From Deefgea salmonis (GTDB lineage Bacteria > Pseudomonadota > Gammaproteobacteria > Burkholderiales > Chitinibacteraceae), in contig NZ_JAJAWG010000005.1 in NCBI RefSeq assembly GCF_020531905.1, forward strand, positions 1-64,000: DNA of 64,000 nucleotides, read 5' to 3'. The notes beneath the pieces are model-generated. The model saw only the letters and a list, made by a program, of their open reading frames with translations, was not told where the DNA came from and made no database searches. Shown piece after piece: positions 25,971-36,197 of this stretch. Each line of letters starts with the position of its first letter. The first letter of the stretch is position 1. Position numbers and translations under genes: made by a program.

Positions 25971-27047
25971 TTAATCGATCAGCTGATCAAAAACATGGCT
26001 CATTTTTAAACTGGTAGTTTCCATTTGGTTGAGCGCTTCAATCACCTGTGATTTTTTTCCGGCTTGCCATGCGCTAAAGGCTTGGCGACCTATTTGATGA
26101 ATTTCATGATGTGGCACTTCTAATTCGCGATAAGCCGGATGATTGCCCGCTTGCGCTTTGCCTTCACCGCCGTAATACCAGCGACCAAAGCGGCATTGAT
26201 GCGGATCATTGAAATTGGGCTTTGTAACACCACCGGCAACGCTGCTGTAAACGTTAAATTTAAATGCAATCTGCTCGAGTTTACTCACTTCAATCAGCGT
26301 ATTGAGTCTATTTTTAACCATCTGCGTTTCCATTTCGGCGGATATTTTAATCAATAAACTCATTTGATTCGCAGCGTTGCCGCCCATTACACTAAATTGT
26401 GCCGTTTGCTCGGCGAGGGTGTTCATTGTGGATTTAACCGATTGGGTTTCTGTGCGAATATCTCCCACCAACTGACTAATCTCTTTGGTGGCTGCTCCTG
26501 TTCGTTCTGCGAGTTTACGTACTTCATCGGCAACAACCGCAAAACCACGGCCTTGTTCGCCAGCGCGTGCCGCTTCAATTGCGGCATTTAGGGCTAATAA
26601 ATTGGTTTGATCGGCAATTTCTTTGATCATTTGCACGATGCCGCTAATTTGATCCGATTGCTGATTCAGCTGATCGACATCACTGACTGATTGTACTGCG
26701 GTGTTTGATAGTTGATTTAAGCTATTTGCAATCGTATTAATCGCTTGATTATTGTCTTGCGCCACGCGAGATAAATCAGCGGCGCAGTGTAGTTCTGCTT
26801 GCAGCTTATCGGTAAGCTCGCCGATTGAGTGCGTACTTAAATGGAGTGACTCTCCAAATAAAGCCATCGTCTGAAATAAAGACGGATAGTATTTTCCATC
26901 CCCATTATCTTGTATTTGTAAACTAGCAATAAATTGCTGATCACTGTTTAGCTTTAAATTTTCTTTTTTTAGTTGTGTATTTTCTGCGTGCAGTTGACGA
27001 ATTTGTTCGTTTAAATCGGCAATGTATTTTTTATTAGTAAAGAACAT
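25971..27047 (-). CDS. Soluble methyl-accepting chemotaxis protein with C-terminal CZB zinc-binding domain
   Basis: ATG at 27047 is chosen because GGAG lies 6 nt before it. The 358-residue protein lacks membrane segments. It starts with a coiled coil (about 5-35), has the receptor signalling hairpin tip near 150-190 ([40 protein letters not shown]) and ends in a CZB domain (about 265-355) with the zinc ligands in [13 protein letters not shown] and two later His residues (HHEIH). Such cytoplasmic receptors sense zinc or oxidants such as hypochlorite. No che genes are nearby. Confidence 0.88.
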   Translation of the reverse strand: MFFTNKKYIADLNEQIRQLHAENTQLKKENLKLNSDQQFIASLQIQDNGDGKYYPSLFQTMALFGESLHLSTHSIGELTDKLQAELHCAADLSRVAQDNNQAINTIANSLNQLSNTAVQSVSDVDQLNQQSDQISGIVQMIKEIADQTNLLALNAAIEAARAGEQGRGFAVVADEVRKLAERTGAATKEISQLVGDIRTETQSVKSTMNTLAEQTAQFSVMGGNAANQMSLLIKISAEMETQMVKNRLNTLIEVSKLEQIAFKFNVYSSVAGGVTKPNFNDPHQCRFGRWYYGGEGKAQAGNHPAYRELEVPHHEIHQIGRQAFSAWQAGKKSQVIEALNQMETTSLKMSHVFDQLID

Positions 27048-27272
27048 TTGAGTCTCCACAATGTTTAAGCGACTGAGTATAGCGAATAATATTGCAAAGG
27101 CGCTTTTGTGGTGATAGCAACGTGGTAAATAACGACGCTTTGTTTATTTCATGAAGATGATTTTTCGTTGGTGAAATATTTATTTAATAATAAACAAGCG
27201 GGGAAACTACTGATTCGATTAAAATCCGCTCTCCGTATGATTTGCGGCTTACAGAGTAATGGATGAATGATC

Positions 27273-28106
27273 ATGAAAAAATGGATTGTGATTGCTGTTG
27301 CAATCATCGCTGCGCCAGTGTTGTATTTTTCGTTAATACCAAAAAATACCCCAACGTCGAGCACTCAAGTCGCTAGTGCGACCACTGAATCGCAGCCCCT
27401 TTTGCGAATTGCCCTTGAGGGTAAATATCCACCATTTGAATATTTAGATAAAAACCAACAATTAGTCGGTTTCAATATTGATTTGGCCAATGCGCTATGC
27501 AAAGAAATGGCGGTGAAGTGCAGTATTGAACGCTATGAATGGGATGATTTAATTCCTGCGGTGCAGACCAAAAAAGCCGATGCAATTATTGCTACGATGT
27601 CGATCACTGATGAGCGTGAAAAATTAGTCCAGTTTACGCAACCTTATGCGCGCGTTCCTGCCGCATATTTGGCTAAAAATAATCGTCAATTTATTTTGCC
27701 GGTGATGACGCCAGAACGCTTAGCCGGTAAAACCATTGGTGTGGTTTCAAATACAACATTTGCCAACTATCTGACTACTGAATTTGATAATAGCAAAGTG
27801 AAATTAAAACACTATCCCGATGCCGATGCCTTGTTACTGGGAATGAATAACAATGAAGTGGATTTAGTATTTGGTGATAGTGCGGTGTTCGGCGAGTTTT
27901 TACGCGACCCACGGCATGCTAAAGACTACAATTATGTCGGCAATATCATCAAGGGCGATCCACGATTAGGACGAGGCGAAGCGATTGCTTTGGCTAAAGA
28001 TGATCATGAAATGGTGGCAAAATTTAATAAAGCTTTAGATCAACTCATCAAATCGGGCCAGTATCAAGAAATGCAGTTTAAATACTTTACTTTACAGATT
28101 TTGTAA
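27273..28106 (+). CDS. Family 3 ABC transporter substrate-binding protein (polar amino acid type)
   Basis: The start may be ATG 27267 or 27273; the latter has GGA at better spacing. About 277 residues: a hydrophobic N-terminal segment (KKWIVIAVAIIAAPVLYFSL) that acts as a signal or anchor, a Thr/Ser-rich linker, then an SBP_bac_3 fold with IALEGKYPPFEYLD, the family signature GFNIDLANALCKEM, WDDLIPAVQTKKADAIIATM and SITDEREKLVQFTQPY. This resembles Lys/Arg/Orn- or Arg-binding proteins. No permease or ATPase gene is adjacent, so the partner is elsewhere. A terminator follows. Confidence 0.88.
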   Translation: MKKWIVIAVAIIAAPVLYFSLIPKNTPTSSTQVASATTESQPLLRIALEGKYPPFEYLDKNQQLVGFNIDLANALCKEMAVKCSIERYEWDDLIPAVQTKKADAIIATMSITDEREKLVQFTQPYARVPAAYLAKNNRQFILPVMTPERLAGKTIGVVSNTTFANYLTTEFDNSKVKLKHYPDADALLLGMNNNEVDLVFGDSAVFGEFLRDPRHAKDYNYVGNIIKGDPRLGRGEAIALAKDDHEMVAKFNKALDQLIKSGQYQEMQFKYFTLQIL

Positions 28107-28108
28107 AT

Positions 28109-28140
28109 AAAAAAGCCCTAATATGATATTGGGGCTTTTA
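28109..28140 (+). terminator. Terminator of the family 3 substrate-binding protein gene
   Basis: AAAAAGCCCTAATAT / ATATTGGGGCTTTT hairpin directly after the stop, followed by TATTTTTT. Confidence 0.85.
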
Positions 28141-28385
28141 TTTTTTGATGATTAAAATAATTTCGCCGACGCGTAATGTGGAAAAAATATTGTTGTTGTG
28201 TTGGATTTGAATAATTTTTGACGCAAATTAATTCGGCCAAAAAATGCAATACTGGCCATTATGCGCACTGCGGCAGAGCGAGTATCAATCATCATCGATG
28301 ATGCTGGTGGCGTATTTTGGCCATCGATGATCAATTGCTGGCGCAGTAGCGGTGCTGTATGAGCGATGCTAAAGGCTGTTAGTTT

Positions 28386-28500
28386 AGGGTTTTTTGACGT
28401 TGGATTAACCGCCTATTTGCTGCCGATTGGGCTCTGAGGCAAGGCACGACGCAGGTACTTTGTATGCTAGTAGGTGATTTATAACGCAGCGATGCCCATT
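28386..28500 (+). repeat. Dispersed intergenic repeat D, copy 1 (diverged)
   Basis: It shares TTGACGTTGG, GCCGATT, CTGAGG.AAGGCACG and the downstream ACGCAGC..GCCCA order with the copy at 38278-38436. Confidence 0.55.
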
Positions 28501-28680
28501 GAAAATACGAAAAATAAAGCAGCTGTGCTTGATTGCAAATTAATCATTAGTTTGAACTGACGAGCAACTACAGGAATACCCTAGTATTCCTCTATGGCTT
28601 GCTACTGCATGATGCGCTGAGCCTTACGTAATTGGTATTAATACCGATCCGCCTTTTTATCTGTTTTGGAATGTCCTGAA

Positions 28681-29880
28681 ATGAATATCACTTCTTATAG
28701 TCTGATTGCTGCAGCCGTGATGGGTTTGGCTGCGTGTGGTAAACAAGCGCCTGTTGGCAGCGATGCTGCGAGTACGCCAGCTGCTGAACAGCCAAGCCAG
28801 TCTGTGATTAAAATTGGCCATTCTGCGGCTTTAACCGGCCCTGCTGCGCATTTTGGTAAAGACAATGAAAACGGCGTAAAGCTTGCAATTGATGAAATCA
28901 ATGCGGCGGGTGGGGTGGATATTGGCGGCAAAAAAATGAAATTAGAAATGATTTCAGAAGACGACCAAGGTGACCCGAAAACAGCCACCAATGTGGCGCA
29001 GCGTTTTGTCGATGCCAATGTGGCCGGTGTGATTGGCCATATGAATTCAGGCACGACGATTCCGGCGTCTAAAATCTATTCGGATGCGGGTATCGCCCAA
29101 ATTTCACCATCGGCCACCGCGGTGAATTACACCAACCAAGGTTTTAAAACCGCATTCCGAGTGATGGCCAATGATGCACAGCAAGGTAAAGTGCTCGGTC
29201 AATATGCGGTGAGTCAATTAGGCGCGAAAAAAATTGCCATTATTGATGATCGCACTGCATACGGCCAAGGCTTGGCCGATGAATTTGAAATCGCAGCGAA
29301 AGCTGCTGGCGCGCAAATTGTGAAGCGTGAATTTAGTAATAACCAAGAAACGGATTTTAATGCGGTATTAACCAGCATTAAAGCCAGCAAGCCGGATTTG
29401 ATTTTTTACGGCGGCATGGATGCACAAGCTGCGCCAATGAAAAAGCAAGCTAAAAAGCTGGGCTTGAATGTCATCATCATGGGGGGTGATGGTGCGCAAA
29501 CGCCGGAATTTATTAAACTCGCCGGTGCCGATGCGGATGGTATGTATGCTACAAGCCCTGGCACGCCAAAAGATCAGTTAGCAGGCGGCAAGGCATTTTT
29601 AGAGAAGTTCAAAGCTAAATTTGGCAATGAGGTGCAGCTGTATTCTCCATATTGCTACGATTCGGTGAATATGATGGTGAAAGCCATGCAAGAAGCAGGC
29701 TCGGCTGATCCAGCAAAATATCTACCCAAACTGGCGGCAATGAAATACGAGGGTGTTACTGGGCCGATTTCGTTTGATGCCAAAGGCGACATCAATAATG
29801 GTGCGATTACGGTTTACACCGTTAAAAATGGTCAGTGGCAAGTTCTAGAAGTGATTGGTGGTGCGGCAGCAGCCAAATAA
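28681..29880 (+). CDS. Branched-chain amino acid ABC transporter substrate-binding lipoprotein (LivJ/LivK type)
   Basis: ATG at 28681 is preferred to the upstream TTG at 28666, as it gives a clean lipoprotein signal (MNITSYSLIAAAVMGLAAC, lipobox LAAC). The roughly 399-residue protein has the periplasmic Leu/Ile/Val-binding fold: IKIGHSAALTGPAAHFGKD, GVKLAIDEINAAGGVDIGGK, VAGVIGHMNSGTTIPAS, IAIIDDRTAYGQGLADEF and a mature C-terminal SFDAKGDINNGAI. There is no permease gene beside it. It is closed by a strong UUCG-loop terminator. Confidence 0.92.
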   Translation: MNITSYSLIAAAVMGLAACGKQAPVGSDAASTPAAEQPSQSVIKIGHSAALTGPAAHFGKDNENGVKLAIDEINAAGGVDIGGKKMKLEMISEDDQGDPKTATNVAQRFVDANVAGVIGHMNSGTTIPASKIYSDAGIAQISPSATAVNYTNQGFKTAFRVMANDAQQGKVLGQYAVSQLGAKKIAIIDDRTAYGQGLADEFEIAAKAAGAQIVKREFSNNQETDFNAVLTSIKASKPDLIFYGGMDAQAAPMKKQAKKLGLNVIIMGGDGAQTPEFIKLAGADADGMYATSPGTPKDQLAGGKAFLEKFKAKFGNEVQLYSPYCYDSVNMMVKAMQEAGSADPAKYLPKLAAMKYEGVTGPISFDAKGDINNGAITVYTVKNGQWQVLEVIGGAAAAK

Positions 29881-29902
29881 GAGATTGCCAGTGTGAAAAA
29901 TT

Positions 29903-29927
29903 AGGCGCCTTCGGGCGCCTTTTTTTA
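29903..29927 (+). terminator. Terminator with TTCG loop
   Basis: AGGCGCC-TTCG-GGCGCCT followed by a T-run, 22 nt past the stop of the substrate-binding lipoprotein gene. Confidence 0.93.
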
Positions 29928-30040
29928 TGCTTGGATTATTTGGATTTTTTTGCGGTGGTTTTTTCGCCATACCAGCACGCTTGCGACGCAGTGTTGCGAT
30001 GGTATAGTTGAAGGATTGAGTAATTCTATGGCGTATCTTC

Positions 30041-31012
30041 ATGACAAAATCGAGCACTTTAAATCATCCGGTTTATCCAATTGGCACGCCAGGTATTGCT
30101 TGGGAATCCTTGGAAAAAGCTGCTTGGCTGGCTATACAGCAAAGAAAACGCAATTATTGGGATGAAGTCGTTAGCCCATTAACGGCTTTATTATTAGATC
30201 GAGATTCGCCACTGGCCGATTGGGCCGAGTTGGTTGAATATGCGGAGTTGGATTATCAGCCTCAGGGTTTGGCGCAGTATCCATTGTTTGCGGTGCGTAG
30301 CCGAAATTGGCAAGCGCATCGCCCAACGGTTTTAGTCACAGGTGGCGTACATGGTTATGAAACCAGTGGCGTGCAAGGCGCTTTGCAGTTTATTGCGCAC
30401 AAACTGAGCCACTATCAATCGAGCGTTAATTTCATTATTTTGCCGTGTATTAGCCCTTGGGCTTATGAAACGATTAATCGCTGGAATCCATTGGCGATTG
30501 ATCCAAATCGCGCTTTTGTCGAGCATAGCCCAGCAGCAGAATCTGCCGCAGCGATGGCGTTTATTCGCCAACAAACCCAAAAAGTGGCGTTGCATATCGA
30601 TTTACACGAAACAACCGACACCGATAACTCTGAATTTGGCCCAGCGAAAGCCGCTCGTGATGGTTTGGTTTTTGAATATCACGATATTCCGGATGGCTTT
30701 TATTTGGTTGGCGATAGCGAAAAGCCCCAGCCTGAATTTCAACGCGCGCTAATCTCTGCGGTCAGCCAAGTGACGCATATTGCTGCCGCCGATGACGCGG
30801 GTTGCCTGATTGGTGAACCATTGCAGCAATTGGGGGTGATCAATTACGCCAAGAAAGCGCTAGGTCTTTGCGGTGGCCTGACTGATGCGATGTATGTGAC
30901 GACGACCGAGGTGTATCCCGATAGTACCAATGCCACGGCTGAACAATGCAATCGAGCGCAAGTGGCAACGATCTGCGCGGCGATTGAGTATGTATTGCAG
31001 CACGGGGATTGA
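30041..31012 (+). CDS. M14-family zinc carboxypeptidase / deacylase-like protein
   Basis: The 323-residue protein has M14-type zinc ligands visible: VTGGVHGYETSGVQGA (HxxE, about residues 104-107) and, later, the His in VALHIDLHETTDTDNSE. The arginine-type motif INRWNPLAIDPNRAF (Asn-Arg substrate binding) lies between them. It has no signal peptide, so it is probably cytoplasmic. It could be a peptide-trimming carboxypeptidase or a succinylglutamate-desuccinylase-like enzyme; the substrate is unclear. It stands alone, with the terminator of the previous gene upstream and a convergent gene downstream. Confidence 0.82.
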   Translation: MTKSSTLNHPVYPIGTPGIAWESLEKAAWLAIQQRKRNYWDEVVSPLTALLLDRDSPLADWAELVEYAELDYQPQGLAQYPLFAVRSRNWQAHRPTVLVTGGVHGYETSGVQGALQFIAHKLSHYQSSVNFIILPCISPWAYETINRWNPLAIDPNRAFVEHSPAAESAAAMAFIRQQTQKVALHIDLHETTDTDNSEFGPAKAARDGLVFEYHDIPDGFYLVGDSEKPQPEFQRALISAVSQVTHIAAADDAGCLIGEPLQQLGVINYAKKALGLCGGLTDAMYVTTTEVYPDSTNATAEQCNRAQVATICAAIEYVLQHGD

Positions 31013-31105
31013 TTGGTTTGGTTTGCCGATGGTTGTGATTGAACGACGATCTACACTTTAATCGGCACAAATCGCTCAATAGCTGGGTATATTATTCAAA
31101 GCCTT

Positions 31106-33670
31106 TTAAAGAAAAGCGTTGAATGATATACCCTTGCTTTTTTGTTGATCTTTTTGTTGAATGATATCTTCAGACCATGCTGCGAGCGGGGCTGGTCGCC
31201 CAAAGAAATACCCCTGAACGCGCTGGCAACCGAGCTCGCGCAAGCGATTGGCTTGGGCTTCGGTTTCTACCCCTTCGCCGACTAAAATCACTTTAAAACC
31301 GGCCGCCATACTGATAATGGCCGAGACAATCGCTTCGTCTTGAATGTTTTCGAGCATTCTGGCGATAAAGGATTGATCGATTTTAAGGTAGTCAAAATCA
31401 AATTGATGCAAATACGCTAACGATGAATAGCCGGTGCCAAAGTCATCAATCGCAATCCCAACGCCAAGCGCGCGAACCCGGCGAATTAATTTGGCGACCA
31501 CTTCGCTTTGGGTGACTAAGCAAGATTCAGTGATTTCTAAGGTCAGATTGTGGGCTGGCAAGCCGGTGGTTTGCAAAATAAACAGCAGTTGCTCATAAAA
31601 ATCAGATTGAATTAATTGCCGTACTGAGACATTCACATGCACGTCAAAATCATCTCGCCAGCCGGCTTTGAGCTGATCGGCAATTTGCTGGCAAGACTCT
31701 CGCAACACCCAGTTGCCAATTTGTAAAATCAGTCCTGAATCTTCTGCTGCTGGGATAAACACGCCCGGGGAGATCATACCGCGTGGGCTTTCCCAACGGA
31801 TTAGCGCTTCTGCGCCGATGGTTTCACCATTTTGTAGGTCAATCACCGGCTGGAAAAACACCCGAAATTCTTGCCGTTCTAGCGCCAGTTTAAGCTCTGA
31901 AGTGAGTCGCGTTTTGGCGATGGATTGCTCAATCATTTCCGCTTCAAATAAAGTATACGAGCCAAATCCTTTGGCTTTGGCCTTGCCGAGCGCCACGCTG
32001 GCATTACGCAGCCAATCAGTTAAATCACAACGTCGAAAGCGCTCATACACTGCGCCAATGGATGCGGTGACGACGATTTCATCGGCTGATTGTTCGGCTT
32101 GAAAGGCCTCTGAGAAATAGGCTAAATAACGTAGCGTGGTATAGGTCGCCTCTTCTGGGCTGCTGATTTCTGGCAATAAAATAGTAAATTCAGCGCCAGC
32201 CGTTCGGGCGAGCAAGGCATTGGGTGGCAGATGCTCCAGCAGTCGCACTGAAATCGATTGCAATAAGGCATCGCCTAGCGCATGGCCGACGCTGTCGTTG
32301 ATGGCGCGATAGCCATCTAAACCAATCAGCAGCATCAATTGCGACTGGCTTGGAGTATAAGCCCAATCATTGATGGCAACCGCCAGGCCGTTGCGATTCA
32401 TCAGTCCGGTCATTGAGTCAAAACGGATTTGTTGATTGAGCTGCTCAAAAGACAGCGCGAGCTTGCCTGCCATTTCATTAAAGGTTTTGGTCAGTAGGGC
32501 AGTTTCTTTGAGCTGAATGCCGGAGCTGGGGATGGCTTGCCAATCGGCATGCCCGAGTTTTTCGGCGGCCAAGGTGGTGGAAATAATCGGCCGCGTGATA
32601 CGGCCCAATAGCCACCATGCCAACATGGCTACCGCCAGCCCAATCAATAAGATCACTAGCACGGTATTGCGTTGATTTTGTTTTAGATTGCCAATCAGGT
32701 CTTTTTCGGGAATTAAAATAATGATTCGCCAATCAATGCCGGGCTGATTATTCAGTGAAATTGATTGAAAATAAATCCGCTCGCCACGTAATTGAAAATG
32801 AGTTTTTAAATTAGCCCCTTGATTGAGCAGTGCACTTGCGGCACGGATTTGGGCTTGCTCACTGTCTTTGGCTAAAGTGCGCTGTGCTGGTTGATTATGC
32901 ATGGTAGTCATCACGCTGCGTGGTGAGGAATGCGTGACTAAACGCTGCTGTTGGTCAACGATAAAGATCGCGCCATGACCGAGTAGGGTTTGCTCAAGCA
33001 AAAACTGGTTGAAGTGATCGATATTTATATCGCTCATTAAAACCCCAATCAGCTGATTGACTTGGTTATACACCGGACTGGAATACGACAAAGTGGCCGA
33101 TTGCGCCTGATCGAATGTGGCGTACACGTCAGACCAACTGGCTTGACCGCTGTGGATTGCCGCTTGATACCAAGGCCGATCTCTGGGATCGTAACCGGGA
33201 ATGATTTGGCTTTCGGCGCCAATCTCGGCTTGCGGATAGAGCTGAAGCTGGTTTTGAGTTCTTTGGTCTTTGAGCAAGAGGCGAGTGATTTGTTGATCAC
33301 GAAGTAGGGCAATAAACTGGCCACTTGCGCTGCCAAAGCCGATCAGACTGAGTGCGGGTTTATTACCTAAGACATGGGTATAGGTGTTAATAAACGGCTG
33401 ATTCAGTTTACTTAAATCGGTTTTCTCGTTGATGGTTTGAATTTCAAATAAATTATTGAGAATTTGATTATTTAAAATTGGAATGGCTAAAAAGTCGAGC
33501 AATTGATGCCGAACTTCATTGGCCTGTTCGGCCATAATTTTTTCGGCTAAGTTTTCAATGGCCTTATTTTGGTTTTGAAATTGCAGCCAACTACTTAGCA
33601 ATAGCGCCAAAATAAGTAAGGCAGCAAAGGTAAAACTCACGGCAAATCGTAGTGATATCTTGGTTTGCAA
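31106..33670 (-). CDS. Membrane GGDEF/EAL protein with periplasmic dCache sensor; likely c-di-GMP phosphodiesterase
   Basis: The 854-residue protein has TM1 (about 10-30), a periplasmic dCache-type sensor (about 31-325; PGYDPRDRPWYQAAIHSG is typical), TM2 (about 332-352), a HAMP-like linker (353-405), a GGDEF domain (about 415-575) and an EAL domain (about 585-830). The GGDEF signature is degenerate (TAGAEFTIL, that is AGAEF), so cyclase activity is unlikely. The EAL domain keeps GAEALIRWE, EITESC, AIDDFGTGYSSL and VGEGVETEAQ, so phosphodiesterase activity is expected. It is a single gene, divergent from parC. Confidence 0.9.
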   Translation of the reverse strand: MQTKISLRFAVSFTFAALLILALLLSSWLQFQNQNKAIENLAEKIMAEQANEVRHQLLDFLAIPILNNQILNNLFEIQTINEKTDLSKLNQPFINTYTHVLGNKPALSLIGFGSASGQFIALLRDQQITRLLLKDQRTQNQLQLYPQAEIGAESQIIPGYDPRDRPWYQAAIHSGQASWSDVYATFDQAQSATLSYSSPVYNQVNQLIGVLMSDINIDHFNQFLLEQTLLGHGAIFIVDQQQRLVTHSSPRSVMTTMHNQPAQRTLAKDSEQAQIRAASALLNQGANLKTHFQLRGERIYFQSISLNNQPGIDWRIIILIPEKDLIGNLKQNQRNTVLVILLIGLAVAMLAWWLLGRITRPIISTTLAAEKLGHADWQAIPSSGIQLKETALLTKTFNEMAGKLALSFEQLNQQIRFDSMTGLMNRNGLAVAINDWAYTPSQSQLMLLIGLDGYRAINDSVGHALGDALLQSISVRLLEHLPPNALLARTAGAEFTILLPEISSPEEATYTTLRYLAYFSEAFQAEQSADEIVVTASIGAVYERFRRCDLTDWLRNASVALGKAKAKGFGSYTLFEAEMIEQSIAKTRLTSELKLALERQEFRVFFQPVIDLQNGETIGAEALIRWESPRGMISPGVFIPAAEDSGLILQIGNWVLRESCQQIADQLKAGWRDDFDVHVNVSVRQLIQSDFYEQLLFILQTTGLPAHNLTLEITESCLVTQSEVVAKLIRRVRALGVGIAIDDFGTGYSSLAYLHQFDFDYLKIDQSFIARMLENIQDEAIVSAIISMAAGFKVILVGEGVETEAQANRLRELGCQRVQGYFFGRPAPLAAWSEDIIQQKDQQKSKGISFNAFL

Positions 33671-33827
33671 TTCGTGCTCAAGCTAATAAAAATGGGCCTC
33701 GCACACTATAACAGTATTCTTACATATAGCCTGAGTTCAATATATCTTTTGTTGTTTGTCGTTAGCGCTTTGAACCTAGCCATGCAGGCAGATAGAATAC
33801 GAGGCTAGATTCACTTTGGCCTGATCC

Positions 33828-36197
33828 ATGTCTGATGATTTACTCGACCCCGTAGAAATGCCTGCAACACCTTTGAAATCCAATCAAGGTGGCGCTGCGC
33901 GTTTTATTGCTACTCAAGTTTCTGCCGTACCTGATGATGGTGAATCAGTACAGCTAGGGCTGTATGCCGAAAAAAGTTATCTTGAATACGCCATGAGTGT
34001 GGTGAAAAGCCGCGCCTTACCGCAAATTGAAGATGGCCAAAAACCAGTGCAAAGGCGAATTTTATACGCGATGCACGAGCTGGGTTTAATGGCGACGGCC
34101 AAACCGATGAAGTCGGCGCGGATTGTCGGCGATGTGTTGGGTAAATACCATCCGCATGGCGATCAATCGGCTTATGACGCCTTGGTGCGAATTGCCCAAG
34201 ATTTCTCGCTGCGCTATCCCTTGATCGATGGGCATGGCAATTTTGGTTCACGCGATGGCGACGGCGCGGCGGCTTATCGTTACACCGAGGCGCGTTTAAC
34301 GCCGGTGGCTGATTTGCTACTCGGTGAGCTTGATAAAGGCACCACCGATTTCACGCCGAACTACGATGGCGCATTTCAAGAGCCGGTTTTATTGCCTGCG
34401 CGATTGCCTATGTTGCTACTGAATGGCGCATCGGGGATTGCGGTAGGGATGGCGACCGAAATGCCGTCGCACAATTTAGGTGAAGTGGCCGATGCCAGCA
34501 TCGCGCTGATTCGTAATCCAAAATTATCCACTGCTGAGTTACTCACGTATATCCAAGGCCCAGATTTACCGGGCGGCGGGCAGATTATTTCTTCGCAAAA
34601 AGACATTGCAACGGCGTATGAAAATGGCCGTGGTAGCTTGAAAGTGCGTGCCCGATGGGAAAAAGAAGAGCTGGCGCGCGGGCAATGGCAAATGGTGGTG
34701 ACTGAATTACCACATGGCACGTCGAGCCAAAAAGTATTAGAAGAAATCGAAGAACTGACTAATCCCAAAGTCAAAAAAGGCAAAAAAGCGCTCAGCCAAG
34801 ATCAAGTGCAAACCAAGCAATTGATTTTGAGCGTGCTCGATCGTGTTCGCGATGAGTCGGGTAAAGACAAATCAGTGCGTTTGGTGTTCGAACCAAAATC
34901 ATCGCGGCAAAGCTCCGATGATTTGATGAATTTACTGCTCGCGCATACCAGCTTAGAAAGTAGCTTATCAATCAACATCGTGACCATTGGCCGAGATGGT
35001 CGACCTGGGCAAAAAACGCTGCGTGATTTAATCGCCGAGTGGATTGATTTTCGCTTTGTGACGGTGACGCGTCGTTGCCAGTATCGTCTGGGCCAAGTTG
35101 ATGATCGCATCCATATTTTGGAAGGCCGCTTGCTGGTCCTGCTCAATATTGATGAAGTGATTCGCATCATTCGTCATTCGGACGAGCCCAAATCAGCGTT
35201 GATGGCGGCGTTTAATCTGTCGGAACGCCAAGCAGAGGACATCCTTGAGATTCGTTTGCGCCAATTGGCACGACTGGAAGGGATTAAGATTGAGCAAGAA
35301 TTGTCTGCGCTACGGGCGGAAAAAACCGAGCTAGAACACTTGTTGGCCAATCCGGCGGCAATGCAAAAGCTCATTATTAAAGAAATCGAAGCGGACAAAA
35401 AGAAATACGCCGATCCACGTCGCACTTTAATTGAGCACGCCGAACGCGCGGTTGCTGAAGTGGCCGTAGTGGATGAGCCGGTAACGATTATCTTGTCAGA
35501 AAAAGGTTGGTTACGCGCACGCCAAGGGCACGCTCTTGATTTGCAAAGCCTGAGCTTTAAAGACGGCGACAGCCAATTGGCGGCGATTGAATGTCGCACG
35601 ATTGATCAGCTGGCCCTGTTTGGTAGCGATGGCCGGGTGTATTCGATTCAAGCCTCGGTGGTACCGGGTGGGCGTGGTGATGGGGTGCCAGTCACCACCT
35701 TGGTCGATTTGGTGGCTAAAACGCGGATTACCCAAATGCTGGCGGCTAAATTAGGCGAATGGGTGGTGCTGGCCAACTCCAGTGGCTATGGCTTTAGTTG
35801 TTTGTTTGATAATTTACTCAGTCGACAAAAAGCCGGTAAAGCCTTTTTGAGCTTGGAAGAGGGCGAAACCTTGCTGCGGGTGTCGACTTTTGTTCCACGT
35901 GAAACATCGTTAGTCGCTTGCTTATCCACGGCCGGGAAATTGCACTTGTTTGCCTATAACGAATTTAAGCAACTCACTGGCGGTGGCCGTGGCGTGATTA
36001 CCATGGCACTGGATGCAAAAGATCAACTCAATGCCATCACCATTTGTGATGGTTTAACGTTAACCATTAATTACACTGGGCGTGGCGGTAAAGCGCAAGA
36101 GTGGATTTTAAATGAGAACGAAATGGCGCCGTATATTGGTAAGCGTGCTAAAAAAGGCAAGCCGATTAGCACTGCATTTAAACTGCCTGGATTTTAA
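33828..36197 (+). CDS. parC: DNA topoisomerase IV subunit A
   Basis: The 789-residue breakage-reunion subunit opens with a non-conserved 45-residue leader, then [22 protein letters not shown], the DNA-gate segment [24 protein letters not shown] and [12 protein letters not shown] with the catalytic tyrosine (about residue 146). C-terminal beta-pinwheel repeats follow. The quinolone-determining serine position reads GDQSAYDA, which I believe is usual for betaproteobacteria. A near-consensus parS site (35891-35906) lies inside the 3' part of the gene. The next gene starts one base after the stop codon. Confidence 0.94.
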   Translation: MSDDLLDPVEMPATPLKSNQGGAARFIATQVSAVPDDGESVQLGLYAEKSYLEYAMSVVKSRALPQIEDGQKPVQRRILYAMHELGLMATAKPMKSARIVGDVLGKYHPHGDQSAYDALVRIAQDFSLRYPLIDGHGNFGSRDGDGAAAYRYTEARLTPVADLLLGELDKGTTDFTPNYDGAFQEPVLLPARLPMLLLNGASGIAVGMATEMPSHNLGEVADASIALIRNPKLSTAELLTYIQGPDLPGGGQIISSQKDIATAYENGRGSLKVRARWEKEELARGQWQMVVTELPHGTSSQKVLEEIEELTNPKVKKGKKALSQDQVQTKQLILSVLDRVRDESGKDKSVRLVFEPKSSRQSSDDLMNLLLAHTSLESSLSINIVTIGRDGRPGQKTLRDLIAEWIDFRFVTVTRRCQYRLGQVDDRIHILEGRLLVLLNIDEVIRIIRHSDEPKSALMAAFNLSERQAEDILEIRLRQLARLEGIKIEQELSALRAEKTELEHLLANPAAMQKLIIKEIEADKKKYADPRRTLIEHAERAVAEVAVVDEPVTIILSEKGWLRARQGHALDLQSLSFKDGDSQLAAIECRTIDQLALFGSDGRVYSIQASVVPGGRGDGVPVTTLVDLVAKTRITQMLAAKLGEWVVLANSSGYGFSCLFDNLLSRQKAGKAFLSLEEGETLLRVSTFVPRETSLVACLSTAGKLHLFAYNEFKQLTGGGRGVITMALDAKDQLNAITICDGLTLTINYTGRGGKAQEWILNENEMAPYIGKRAKKGKPISTAFKLPGF
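35891..35906. promoter_or_regulatory. parS: parS-like site inside parC
   Basis: TGTTCCACGTGAAACA matches the ParB consensus at 15 of 16 positions. It is embedded in the coding sequence (encoding part of FVPRETS). Confidence 0.78.

Larger units (their letters stand above)
28107..28680. other. Intergenic region with a terminator and one copy of a dispersed repeat
   Basis: No gene was supported here. It holds the terminator at 28109-28140 and, from about 28386 to 28500, a diverged copy of the element at 38278-38436. The promoter of the next gene should lie near 28600-28660. Confidence 0.5.

Noticed and set aside
25817-26017. A 66-codon frame after parE
   Set aside because: It runs through the parE terminator and into the chemoreceptor gene on the other strand.
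28152-28334. A 60-codon minus-strand frame between the two substrate-binding protein genes
   Set aside because: No family features, and the region also carries repeat-like sequence.
33828-34300. Gln at the quinolone-determining position of ParC (GDQSAYDA) as a resistance change
   Set aside because: I believe Gln is usual for betaproteobacterial ParC, so it is not evidence of a resistance mutation.
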